A DNA stretch of 64,000 bases from Streptomyces sp. SCSIO 75703 (lineage in GTDB: Bacteria > Actinomycetota > Actinomycetes > Streptomycetales > Streptomycetaceae): positions 3,348,001-3,412,000 of the forward strand of contig NZ_CP144555.1 in assembly GCF_036607905.1 (NCBI RefSeq). Direction: 5' to 3'. Below the pieces are notes generated by a model, which was given only the letters and a program-made list of their open reading frames with translations, had not been told where the DNA came from and made no database searches. Made by a program: the position numbers and the translations under genes. This document shows positions 41,361 to 49,898 of this stretch, piece after piece. Each line of letters begins with the position of its first letter. Within the stretch, counting starts at the first letter, position 1.

Positions 41361-42587
41361 TCACTTCGCGACCCGCCGCACGGCGAAGATCGTCGTGTCG
41401 TCGACCAGCAGCCCCCGGCAGTGCCGCAGCGTGCCGTCGCGGACCAGGGCGACCAGCCGTTGCGGCACGACGACGCCGTCCGGATCGGCGGCGAGGGCGC
41501 GGACGATGTCCTCGGCCGGCTGGTAGAAGCGGCCCTCGGGATCGCGGGCCTCCGTCACCCCGTCGGTCATCAGCAGCAGGGTCTCGTCGTGGGCGAGGGC
41601 CACCCGGCACACCGGCGGCAGCACACTGGGCGCGATGTCGGCCATGCCGAGCGGCAGACCGGCCTCGGAGCCTAGGCGCCGCACGCCGTTGGGGCCGACG
41701 ACCAGCGGGGGTTCGTGGCCGAAGACCACGGCGTCCACCTCGTCCGGCAGATCCTCGGAGAAGCCGACCAGCACGGCGGTGGCGAAGCGGTCGCCGTCGC
41801 CCTCGGCGTAGCCGAGCCCCTGGCTGTGCTGGCGGTGGCGCAGCAGGCGCTGGTCGAGCCGTTCGGCGACGGTGCGCAGGTCGGCCTCGTGGTAGCCGGT
41901 CTCCCGGAAGGTGCCGAGCAGGGCGGACGCCGTCTCCACCGCCCCCAGCCCCTTGCCCTGGACGTCCCCTATGAGGACCCGGGTGCCGTGCGGGCCGAGC
42001 TGGATGTCGTAGAAGTCGCCGCCGACGCGGGCCTCGGTGTCCGCGGCCAGGTAGACGGCGGCGTGGTCGAGGCCCCCCCACCCCTGCGGGATCGGGCGCA
42101 GCACAGTGCGGCGGGTGGTGTCGGCGATGTCCCGCATGTGCAGCATGCGTTCCTCGCCGCGCACCCGGACGCTGGAGGCGACGACGGCGATGACGCCGCC
42201 GAGGAGCACCAGGACGAGTCCCGGCAGACCGGTGTTGTTATGCACCTGCCAGAAGGTGTCGGCGAGGAGGTAGACGAGCACGGCCAGCACGGCGAGCGCG
42301 GCCGTCGCCCAGACACCGCAGATGGCGGCGGCGATACCGGGCACGAGCACGGTCCAGGAGATCACCTGGAACGCCCCGGTGGTGACGTCGACGGCGGCGA
42401 TGCCCCCCAGCAGCGCCAGGGGGAACAGCCACGCGATGCTGCGCCCGCGGACGCTGAACAGTTCGTGCCGCAACTCGACGTCGGTCCGCCCGACCAGCCG
42501 GCCGACGAACTGCCATCGGCCGGTCACCCGCCTGTGGACACGACCCCTCACGCGCCCCAGCGAAGCACGCGATCCGGTCCCCCGCAT
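41361..42587 (-). CDS. Membrane SpoIIE-type PP2C serine/threonine phosphatase
   Basis: The 408-residue protein has four hydrophobic segments between about residues 48 and 140 and a C-terminal SpoIIE/PP2C phosphatase domain (about 170-405) with RVGGDFYDIQLG, VLIGDVQGKG, DAVVFGHEPPLVV and LLMTDGVTEARDPEG, the Asp residues that bind the metal pair. Such enzymes dephosphorylate anti-sigma-antagonist proteins in partner-switching pathways. ATG 42587 lacks a strong ribosome-binding site, so the true start may be a GTG slightly downstream. Confidence 0.92.
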   Translation of the reverse strand: MRGTGSRASLGRVRGRVHRRVTGRWQFVGRLVGRTDVELRHELFSVRGRSIAWLFPLALLGGIAAVDVTTGAFQVISWTVLVPGIAAAICGVWATAALAVLAVLVYLLADTFWQVHNNTGLPGLVLVLLGGVIAVVASSVRVRGEERMLHMRDIADTTRRTVLRPIPQGWGGLDHAAVYLAADTEARVGGDFYDIQLGPHGTRVLIGDVQGKGLGAVETASALLGTFRETGYHEADLRTVAERLDQRLLRHRQHSQGLGYAEGDGDRFATAVLVGFSEDLPDEVDAVVFGHEPPLVVGPNGVRRLGSEAGLPLGMADIAPSVLPPVCRVALAHDETLLLMTDGVTEARDPEGRFYQPAEDIVRALAADPDGVVVPQRLVALVRDGTLRHCRGLLVDDTTIFAVRRVAK

Positions 42588-42655
42588 CCCGGACTTGCCA
42601 GGCGGCCGATCCGGGTGTGCTCTGGTAGCCGGGACGTGGAGAGAGGAGTGCTCTC

Positions 42656-43120
42656 ATGGCGCACCAGGCACTACCGACGTCCGGTACCCCCGGAACCGCG
42701 CGCGGCCCGTCCGCGAGGCCGCGCGCAGCCCCCGACGTCTTCGGCGAGCGGACCCATCTGGCGGCCCACTGGGTGCTCCCCGTCGTCCTGGGGCTGGTCT
42801 ACGGCTACTGGGTGGCGGCCAACCGCCGTTTCGGCGGACCGATCACCGGCTGGAACGTGTTCTACGGCTTCATGGCGGCGCTCGCCTTCGCCGTCCTCTA
42901 CGCGGCGGTCCGGGCGGTGGCGGGACGGCTGCCGCGCGAGGGCCACGCGGCGCTGTGGGCGGCGTTCACCGGCAGCGCGCTGGGTTTCCTGTACACGCAG
43001 ACCGGCGTGGCGATGTTCACGTGCATCGGGCTGTCGCTGGTGGTGGCCGCGGCGACGTTCCTCGTCCTCTTCTACCGCTACTACACCCACGAGGACGCGG
43101 CGGGCCGCCGCACGGCCTGA
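42656..43120 (+). CDS. Four-helix membrane protein of unknown function
   Basis: The 154-residue protein has a short polar N-terminus and four hydrophobic segments: HWVLPVVLGLVYGYWVA, FYGFMAALAFAVLYAAVRAV, AALWAAFTGSALGFLYTQTG and MFTCIGLSLVVAAATFLVLF. I recognise no family. The ATG follows GAGAGGAG. It is divergent from the SpoIIE-type gene, 68 bp apart. Confidence 0.75.
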   Translation: MAHQALPTSGTPGTARGPSARPRAAPDVFGERTHLAAHWVLPVVLGLVYGYWVAANRRFGGPITGWNVFYGFMAALAFAVLYAAVRAVAGRLPREGHAALWAAFTGSALGFLYTQTGVAMFTCIGLSLVVAAATFLVLFYRYYTHEDAAGRRTA

Positions 43121-43160
43121 CGCCGCACGGCCCCACCCCGTACGGCCTGACGCCGCACGG

Positions 43161-43240
43161 TTCCCGCCCGGGTCTCCGGGCGGGGCCGGGCGGCGCACGG
43201 TTCCCGCCCGGGTCTCCGGGCGGGGCCGGGCGGCGCACGG
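43161..43240. repeat. Perfect 40-bp tandem duplication, each copy a hairpin
   Basis: The 40-bp block starting TTCCCGCCCGGGTCTCCGGG is repeated exactly at 43161-43200 and 43201-43240. Each copy holds an inverted repeat CCCGCCCGG-TCT-CCGGGCGGG, so it makes two consecutive terminator-like hairpins about 40 bp past the four-helix membrane protein gene. The rest of 43121-43420 holds no supported gene. Confidence 0.88.
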
Positions 43241-43420
43241 TCCGACGCCGTACGGGTCCCGGCGCACCGGACGCGGTCCCTCAGCCCGGTCGGCGCACCG
43301 GACGCGGGCCCCCAGCCGCCCTGAGGCACCCGAGCCGCCGGCAGGCCGGCGGGCGCACGTTCGGCGGGGCGGGGAGGGCCATATGCAGTCGCCCGGCTCG
43401 CCCGCCCCGCGCGCCGGGCG

Positions 43421-44368
43421 TTGCCTGGAAGGGTGTCGCCACGCCTGCGGAGCCGTCTGTCGGCCCTCCTGACCGTCCTCGCCTGCCTGCTCGCCCCGTG
43501 CGGCGCGCTGGCCGCGTGGGCGGCGTACGGGCTGGGCGACACGGGCCGCTACGTCGCCGCGATGGCGCCCCTGGCCACCGATCCCCACGTGCGGGAGGCG
43601 GTGGCCGACGCGGTGGGCGAGGGGGTGCTCGCGGAGGTGGAGACGGCCGGGGCGCGGGACACCGGCGTGCCGGGCGCCGGGCAGGCCGTGCCGGCGAGCG
43701 ACGGCGTGCGCCTGTTCGTCCGGGACGCGGCGCGGTCGTTCACCCGGACGGCGGCGTACCGCGCGGGCTGGGACGCGGCCAACCGCACCGTGCACGGCGC
43801 CGTGCTGCGCGCCCTGCGCGACGAGCGGACCGGCCGCGCGGTCACCGTCGACCTCGCCCCCGTCACCGCCCGCGTCCGCGACCGGCTGGCCGAGGACCAC
43901 GTGCCGATGGCCGACCGCATCCCCGTCCGGCCCACCCCGGTCACCGTGCTCCCGGCCCACGACGTGGACCGGCTCAGGAAGGGCTACCACGTGGTCGACG
44001 TCGCCGCGTTCTGGCTGCCGCTGGCGGCCGTCGTCTTCGCCGTGGCGGGCATCGCCGTCGCCGCCTGCCGCCGCCGGGCGGTCACCGCGACCGGGCTCGG
44101 CACCGCGCTCGGCGGCGGGCTGCTCGCGCTCGCCGTCGTGGTCGGCCGGCGGCTCACCGTCGCGGGCCTGCCCGGCCCGGTGGACGGCCCGGCCGCGGGC
44201 GCCGTCTACGACGCGCTCACCGCGACGCTGCGGACGGCGGCCTGGGTCCTGGTGGGCCTCGGCCTGGCGGTCGCCGTGCTCTCCTGGCTCGCGGGCCGCC
44301 TCCGCGCCCGCCGCCGGGTACCCACCGGGCCGGCCGTCGGCCCCGCGCCGAGCCGCGCCCGCCTCTGA
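43421..44368 (+). CDS. Integral membrane protein with extracytoplasmic domain
   Basis: The ~315-residue protein has an N-terminal helix (about residues 12-35), an outer domain of ~155 residues (DTGRYVAAMAPLATDPHVRE, RDAARSFTRTAAYRAGWDAA) and three C-terminal helices (about 190-210, 222-240, 265-290) before a basic tail. It resembles integral membrane proteins common in Streptomyces with no known function. The start is either TTG 43421 or GTG 43433, since GGAAGG lies between them. Confidence 0.7.
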   Translation: MPGRVSPRLRSRLSALLTVLACLLAPCGALAAWAAYGLGDTGRYVAAMAPLATDPHVREAVADAVGEGVLAEVETAGARDTGVPGAGQAVPASDGVRLFVRDAARSFTRTAAYRAGWDAANRTVHGAVLRALRDERTGRAVTVDLAPVTARVRDRLAEDHVPMADRIPVRPTPVTVLPAHDVDRLRKGYHVVDVAAFWLPLAAVVFAVAGIAVAACRRRAVTATGLGTALGGGLLALAVVVGRRLTVAGLPGPVDGPAAGAVYDALTATLRTAAWVLVGLGLAVAVLSWLAGRLRARRRVPTGPAVGPAPSRARL

Positions 44369-44565
44369 CCCGCCGGGGACCGGCCCCGCGCCGTCCGGCC
44401 GGGCCCGGCCCCGCCCACCCCGGACGGGAACCTTCCGTCCGCCCCGACCGTCCTCCGGACGGAAGGACCCCGGTCCGCCCCGGACCACCCGGCGCCCCGG
44501 CCGGACGCAGTACGCGCCGCCCGCGCCACCCCAGGGCAGCGCCCCAGCCGAGCGGAAGGCGGCAC

Positions 44566-45579
44566 GTGGACACCGACACGGCGGCGGCCGGCGACCGGGA
44601 GGAGCCCGGTTCGCAGCGTCCGGACCGCCGGCCGGGCCGCGGGCCGCGGGCCTGGTGCGGCGGGCTGCTCCTCGCCGGGGTGAGCGCGGTCGTCGCCTGC
44701 CGGGCCGCCGACACCGACGGCGTCACGCCGGTGCCGCAACTGCTCGCCTTCCTGCCCTGGCTGCTGGTCCCGGTCGGCCTCGGCCTGCTGCTGGCGCTGC
44801 GCGCCCGCTGGTGGACCGGCCTGGTGTGGGGCGTGGCGCTGCTGGGACTGCTCGCCTGGTACACCGGGCCGTACGGGAAGACCGGCGGGCCCCCGTCCGG
44901 TCCGCCCGTCGCCGAACTGCGGGTGCTGACCTCGAACGTGGAGTTCGGGCGGGGCACGTCCGCGCTGATCGCCACCGTGCGCCGCGAGAGGCCCGACCTG
45001 GTCTTCGTCCAGGAGTGCGACCCCGGGTGCGAGGCCGCGCTGCGAGAGGGGCTGGGGGACGACTACCCGCACCGCAGCGCCGTCCCCGGCGGCGGCTCCG
45101 AGGGGTCCGTCATCCTCGGCGCCCACCCGCTCACGGCGGCGCCCGGCGTCCCCGCCACGATGGGCATGCCCGCGGCCGTCGCCGACGTGCGCGGCCACGC
45201 CGTACGTCTGCGGCTGGCGCACCCGATGCCGCCGCTGCCGGGCCAGGTGAGCCTGTGGCGCACGGAACTGGGGGCGTTGCGCGACGCCGCCGCCGGGGAC
45301 GGCCGGGGGCCCGCCATCCTCGCCGGCGACTTCAACGCCGCCCAGGACCACGCCGCCTTCCGGCGCCTGCTCGACACCGGGCTGACGGACGCGGCCCGCC
45401 TCGCCGGGGCCGACCGCGCGCCGAGCTGGCCGTCCCGGAGCACCCCGGCGTTCGGCGCGCAGATCGACCACGTGCTGGTGTCGGAGCACTTCACCGCGCA
45501 CCGCGCCCGGTTCCTGCGCCTGGCCGGCACCGACCACCGGGCGCTCGTCGTCGACCTCACCCTGCACGGCGACGGCTGA
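44566..45579 (+). CDS. Membrane-anchored endonuclease/exonuclease/phosphatase protein
   Basis: The 337-residue protein has two or three N-terminal membrane helices (about residues 30-105) and an outer EEP-superfamily domain: LRVLTSNVEFGRG, PDLVFVQECDP (catalytic Glu), AILAGDFNAAQDH (GDFN motif), AQIDHVLVS and GTDHRALVVDLTL (final Asp-His). The fold covers DNases, sphingomyelinases and inositol phosphatases, and an outward-facing catalytic domain suggests a lipid or extracellular nucleic-acid substrate. GTG 44566 follows GGAAGG. Confidence 0.87.
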   Translation: MDTDTAAAGDREEPGSQRPDRRPGRGPRAWCGGLLLAGVSAVVACRAADTDGVTPVPQLLAFLPWLLVPVGLGLLLALRARWWTGLVWGVALLGLLAWYTGPYGKTGGPPSGPPVAELRVLTSNVEFGRGTSALIATVRRERPDLVFVQECDPGCEAALREGLGDDYPHRSAVPGGGSEGSVILGAHPLTAAPGVPATMGMPAAVADVRGHAVRLRLAHPMPPLPGQVSLWRTELGALRDAAAGDGRGPAILAGDFNAAQDHAAFRRLLDTGLTDAARLAGADRAPSWPSRSTPAFGAQIDHVLVSEHFTAHRARFLRLAGTDHRALVVDLTLHGDG

Positions 45580-45608
45580 CCCGCCACCGCCCCGCGGGGG
45601 GCCGCGGA

Positions 45609-47687
45609 TCAGACGCCGATGCCGGATCCGTCCGCGCGCCACACCACCACGACCGCCGGGCGCACGATCCGGCCCGGTCCGTCCGGCCAGGTGCTGGCCG
45701 GCTTCTCGACGGAGGCGCCGTCGACCTCGCCGGGGTGCTGCACGGCGACCAGGACGCGGCGGTCCTGGATGACCGGGCCGCAGGTCTCCGCACCGGTCGG
45801 CACGGTCAGGAACTGCTTCAGCTCACCGCGCCGGCTGCCCGTGGTGGCGACGCCGAAGAGGCCGTCGTGGCTGCCGAGCGCGTTGCCGTCGGTGGAGATC
45901 CACAGGTTGCCGTGGTCGTCGAAGGCCACGTTGTCCGGGCAGGAGATCGGGCTGACCGCCTCCTTCGGGAATCCCGCGAAGTAGGTCGACGGGTCCTGCG
46001 GGTCGCCCGCGACCAGGAACAGCGACCAGGCGAAGGTGGTGCTCTCCGCCTTGTCGCCGCGCTCGGTCAGCTCCAGGATGTGGCCGTGCTTGTTGGCGTT
46101 GCGCGGATTGGCCTCGTCCGCCGCCGGGTTGGAGCCGACACCGCGCTTGGTGTTGTTGGTGAGGGCGACGTAGACCTTGCCGGTGCGCGGCGAGGGCTCG
46201 ATGTCCTCGGGGCGGTCCATCTTGGTCGCGCCGGCCTTGTCGCCGGCGAGCCGGGTGAAGACGCAGACCTCCTCGGCGGTCATGCCCTCCACGTGCGAGA
46301 CGGCGCCCCGGGCCGTGGCGGTGACCAGCGGGATCCATTGGCCGCTGCCGTCGAACTCGCCGTCGCTCGGCAGCTTCCCGGTGCCGTCGATGTCCCCGGC
46401 CGGGGAGTCGCCGGTCAGCTTGGCGACGTAGAGGGTGCCCTCCTCCAGCAGCGTCAGGTTGTGGCGGCGCGCGGCGCGGCTGTTGCCCGGCATCATGCGC
46501 TTGCTGCCGACGAACTTGTAGAAGTAGTCGAACCGTTCGTCGTCGCCCGAGTAGACGACCGGACGGCCGTCGCGGGTCATGCGCACCGTCGCCGCCTCGT
46601 GCTTGAAGCGGCCGAGCGCGGTGTGCTTGCGCGGCGTGGAGGTGGGGTCGTACGGGTCGAGTTCGACGACGTAGCCGAAGCGGTGCGCCTCGTTCGGCTC
46701 GCGGGCGATGTCGAACCGCTCGTCGAACCGCTCCCACTTGCGCTCGGTGGCGCCGGTGCCGATGCCGTACCGCTTGTCCGTCGGCCGGTCGCCGCCGGTG
46801 AAGTACTGGTTGAAGTTCTCCTCGCCGTGCAGCGTCGTGCCCCACGGGGTGGTGCCGCCGGAGCAGTTGTTGAGGGTGCCGAGCACGGTGGTGCCACTGC
46901 GGTCGGCGGAGGTCCGCACCAGGGCGGAGCCGGCGGCGGGGCCGGTCAGCCGGAACTCGCTGGTGGCGGTGAGCCGGCGGTTGAGGGGGTGGCGGGGGAC
47001 GGGGGTGAGGTTGCCGGTGCGGCGGTCCTCCTCCACGACGATGCTGGACAGTCCGTGCGCCGCCCACGCGATCTCGACCTGCTCGCGGGTGGGGTTCTCG
47101 GGGTCGTAGCCCCGGAACATGAGCACCTCGTCGGTGTACTCGTGGTTGGCGACGAGGACCTGGCGGCCCCGCTCACCGGGCAGCGGCAGCAGCGCGAGGA
47201 AGTCGTTGTTGTACCCGAACTGCCCGGCCTGTGCCCTGGCGGTCTGCCGCTCCGGGTCGAAGGCGGGGGCCCCGCGCAGGATCGGGTCGCCCCAGCGGAT
47301 GACGACGTCCTGGCGGTATCCGTCCGGGATCACCACGGCGTCGCGGGTGTTGGGGGCGACGGGGGTGAAGCGGAGCCCGCGGGCGGCCTGCGATTTCGGC
47401 GTTTCCCCGTTGCCCTTGCCGGCGACGGGGACGGCCTGGGCCGGCGGCGCGAGGGCGGTGCCGGCGGCGGTGGCCCCCGCGGCGGCGACGGTGACGACGG
47501 CGGCGGCGCGCATCATCGAACGACGGCTGAGCGCGCCCGCGATGACGTCACCGACGTACTCGTTGGAGCTGGTGTTGGGAACCTCCTGGAAGCAGGCGTC
47601 ACCGCACCGGAAGCGGCAGGTCATGGCGGACCGTCCGCCGGGATGCGATCCGGACGGCGTGGTGATGAGCGGCAGCGGCTTGCGCAC
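45609..47687 (-). CDS. phoX: Tat-exported PhoX-family alkaline phosphatase
   Basis: The 692-residue protein has a Tat signal with a long n-region (SRRSMMRAAAVVTVAAAGAT) and a PhoX-type beta-propeller: NNDFLALLPLPGERGRQVLV, NHEYTDEVLMFRGYDP, NCSGGTTPWGTTLHGEENFN, RPEDIEPSPRTGKVYVALTN and SCPDNVAFDDHGNLWISTDG. PhoX enzymes are calcium/iron-dependent and release phosphate from extracellular esters. GTG 47687 follows GGGGAG. A two-unit PHO box lies 70-91 bp upstream, so PhoP should induce it on phosphate starvation. Confidence 0.92.
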   Translation of the reverse strand: MRKPLPLITTPSGSHPGGRSAMTCRFRCGDACFQEVPNTSSNEYVGDVIAGALSRRSMMRAAAVVTVAAAGATAAGTALAPPAQAVPVAGKGNGETPKSQAARGLRFTPVAPNTRDAVVIPDGYRQDVVIRWGDPILRGAPAFDPERQTARAQAGQFGYNNDFLALLPLPGERGRQVLVANHEYTDEVLMFRGYDPENPTREQVEIAWAAHGLSSIVVEEDRRTGNLTPVPRHPLNRRLTATSEFRLTGPAAGSALVRTSADRSGTTVLGTLNNCSGGTTPWGTTLHGEENFNQYFTGGDRPTDKRYGIGTGATERKWERFDERFDIAREPNEAHRFGYVVELDPYDPTSTPRKHTALGRFKHEAATVRMTRDGRPVVYSGDDERFDYFYKFVGSKRMMPGNSRAARRHNLTLLEEGTLYVAKLTGDSPAGDIDGTGKLPSDGEFDGSGQWIPLVTATARGAVSHVEGMTAEEVCVFTRLAGDKAGATKMDRPEDIEPSPRTGKVYVALTNNTKRGVGSNPAADEANPRNANKHGHILELTERGDKAESTTFAWSLFLVAGDPQDPSTYFAGFPKEAVSPISCPDNVAFDDHGNLWISTDGNALGSHDGLFGVATTGSRRGELKQFLTVPTGAETCGPVIQDRRVLVAVQHPGEVDGASVEKPASTWPDGPGRIVRPAVVVVWRADGSGIGV

Positions 47688-47756
47688 TTCGTTCTCCCCT
47701 GGCAGACCCTTGGTGTCAGCGCGACCGTAGGGGCACATACGTGCGGGAGCCGGGCG

Positions 47757-47778
47757 GCGGAATGAACGCCGGATGAAC
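47757..47778 (-). promoter_or_regulatory. PHO box (PhoP site) upstream of phoX
   Basis: On the minus strand GTTCATCCGGC is followed directly by GTTCATTCCGC, two 11-nt direct repeat units. This is the known form of the PhoP operator (GTTCACC-type units) in Streptomyces. Confidence 0.85.
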
Positions 47779-47965
47779 CCGTGGCAGACGGAGGGAAGTT
47801 GATCGCCGACCCGGGCTGAACGGTGAGGACGGCTCGTTACGGCTCTTGACGCGCCCCGACTTCCATGGCAGGCCCTGCACAAGATCACAAGCCGGGGCCG
47901 CTAACCTTACGTGTCCGTCCTGGCCAGGGATTGACGGGCATCAACTCACGCGAAGGGTTGCGCAC

Positions 47966-49741
47966 ATGGGCATTCTCACTCTCCTGCGGAACGCGTTCGG
48001 TCGGTCACGCAAAGCAAGGACCGCCCAGGCGGAGGGTGTGACGCCGGAGACGGCGCCGCCGACCGCCCCCGACGACGACGCCGCACCGGCCACCCCGGAG
48101 CCGAAGCTCCCCTCCCAGTCCACCGCCCCCACCCCCGCGGCCGAACCGGCCGCTCCGGCCGCCCAGGTCCCCGAGCCCCGGCCGGCCGGCACGGAGGAGC
48201 AGGATGACGGGGAGCACGAACTCGTCACCGCCGCCTTCGCCCACATCACGGTCCCCCACCCCACCTCCCCCGAAGGGCCCGAGCGGCCCGAGTCCCCCAC
48301 GGCCCCCGCCGCGAAGCCGACGGGGGAAGAGCCGGCCCCGGCGCCCGAGCCCGCCCCGACGGCGGAAGAACCGGCCCCCGCCCCGGAGCCGGCCCCCGAG
48401 CCCGCGGCGGGGACGGCCACCGAGCCGGAGCCGGCAGACGCACCGGAGGCCCCCGGCCCCGAGGCCGGCCCCGAGCCCGCGGCGGAGGCCGAGCCGCCCG
48501 CCCGGCCCGAACCGGAGCCCACCCCGGCCCCCGAGCCCGAGCAGGCCGCCGAGCCCGCCCCGGCCCCCGAACCCCAGCCGGAGCCGGAGCCGGAGGCCGC
48601 GACGGAGCCGGCCCAGGCCGCCGAGGAGCCGACGGCCGAGACGGAACCCGCCCCCGAGCCGGAGCCCGCGCAGCCGGCCGCGGAGCCCGCCCCGGAACCG
48701 ACGGCGGAAACGGAGCCGGCCCCGGCGCCGGAGCCCGCTGCCGAAACGAAGCCGGAGCCCGCCCCGGAGCCGGAGCAGGCGACCGAGCCCACCTCCGGGC
48801 CCGTGGCCGAAGCGGAGCCCGAGCCCACCCCCGAACCCGAGCCCACCCCCGAAGCCGAACCCGCGGCGGAGGCCGAGCCGCCCGCCCAGCCCACCCCGGA
48901 CCCCGAACCCCAGCCGGAGCCGGAGCCGGAGGCCGCGACGGAGCCGGAGGCCCCCGTGTCGGCCCCCGAGCCCGCGCCCGCCGACGGCGAGGACACCCCA
49001 CAGGCGGCACCCGCACCCGACGACGCATCCCGCACGGGTGGCGCGGGTGGGAACACGGAGGCCGAAGGCGAAGCCGAGGCCACCCCCGCCGACGGAGGCA
49101 CCCCCGCCGAGGCCACCCCCGCCCCCGCCGGAGGCACCCCCGCCGAGGACTCCCTCCGCGCCCACGACCTCACGGGCACCCGCGCCAAGGTCTACCTCGT
49201 CCTCGACCGCTCCGCCTCAATGCGCCCGTACTACAAGGACGGCTCCGCCCAGGCGCTCGCCGAGCAGACCCTGGCCCTCGCCGCCCACCTCGACCCGGAG
49301 GGCACCACCGTCCCGGTCGTGTTCTTCTCCACGGAGGTGGACGGCACCGGCGAGCTGACCCCGGACGCGTACGAGAACAAGATCGACGAGCTGCACGGCT
49401 CGCTGGGCCGCATGGGCCGTACCAGCTACCACGTGGCCGTCGAAGCGGTCCTCGCCCGGCACGGCGAGGAGCCCGCCGGCACACCCGCGCTGGTGGTCTT
49501 CCAGACCGACGGCGCCCCGGACGCCAAGACGCCGGCCACCCAGGCGCTCACGGCCGCAGCCGAGACCCACCCCGGCGTCTTCTTCGCGTTCGTCGCCTTC
49601 GGCGACCCGGAGAACAAGGCGTTCGACTACCTGCGCAAGCTGAAGACGCCGAACACGTCGTACTTCCTCGCCGGCGAGACCCCGCGCGAGCTGACCGACG
49701 CGGAACTGTACGAGGGCGTCCTCGCGGGCTGGCGCCCGTAG
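47966..49741 (+). CDS. VWA-domain protein with very long Pro-Glu-Ala linker
   Basis: The 591-residue protein starts [18 protein letters not shown], a basic, possibly membrane-binding segment. A ~350-residue linker made almost only of Pro, Glu, Ala and Thr follows ([20 protein letters not shown]). The last ~200 residues are a VWA domain with DRSASM (MIDAS), [21 protein letters not shown] and [12 protein letters not shown]. The VWA type resembles TerF/TerY-like proteins of tellurium-stress modules. It may bring partners together at the membrane. It is divergent from phoX. Confidence 0.82.
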   Translation: MGILTLLRNAFGRSRKARTAQAEGVTPETAPPTAPDDDAAPATPEPKLPSQSTAPTPAAEPAAPAAQVPEPRPAGTEEQDDGEHELVTAAFAHITVPHPTSPEGPERPESPTAPAAKPTGEEPAPAPEPAPTAEEPAPAPEPAPEPAAGTATEPEPADAPEAPGPEAGPEPAAEAEPPARPEPEPTPAPEPEQAAEPAPAPEPQPEPEPEAATEPAQAAEEPTAETEPAPEPEPAQPAAEPAPEPTAETEPAPAPEPAAETKPEPAPEPEQATEPTSGPVAEAEPEPTPEPEPTPEAEPAAEAEPPAQPTPDPEPQPEPEPEAATEPEAPVSAPEPAPADGEDTPQAAPAPDDASRTGGAGGNTEAEGEAEATPADGGTPAEATPAPAGGTPAEDSLRAHDLTGTRAKVYLVLDRSASMRPYYKDGSAQALAEQTLALAAHLDPEGTTVPVVFFSTEVDGTGELTPDAYENKIDELHGSLGRMGRTSYHVAVEAVLARHGEEPAGTPALVVFQTDGAPDAKTPATQALTAAAETHPGVFFAFVAFGDPENKAFDYLRKLKTPNTSYFLAGETPRELTDAELYEGVLAGWRP

Positions 49742-49898
49742 CGGAGACACCCCGCACGGGCACCCGGGAAGGCTCCCCCCGCCCGCACACCCGCCCGCCC
49801 CCCGGCCGCGGCCCCCAGGCCGCCGCCGGGGGGCGGGCCCGTTCCGGCACCCGGAACGCGGGTGAGGCGACCTCCCGCGGACCAGTAGGATTTCGCCC

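Noticed and set aside
42322..44565. Very long plus-strand frame leading into the endonuclease/phosphatase gene
   Set aside because: It crosses three better-supported genes and has shadow composition; GTG 44566 with GGAAGG is the real start.
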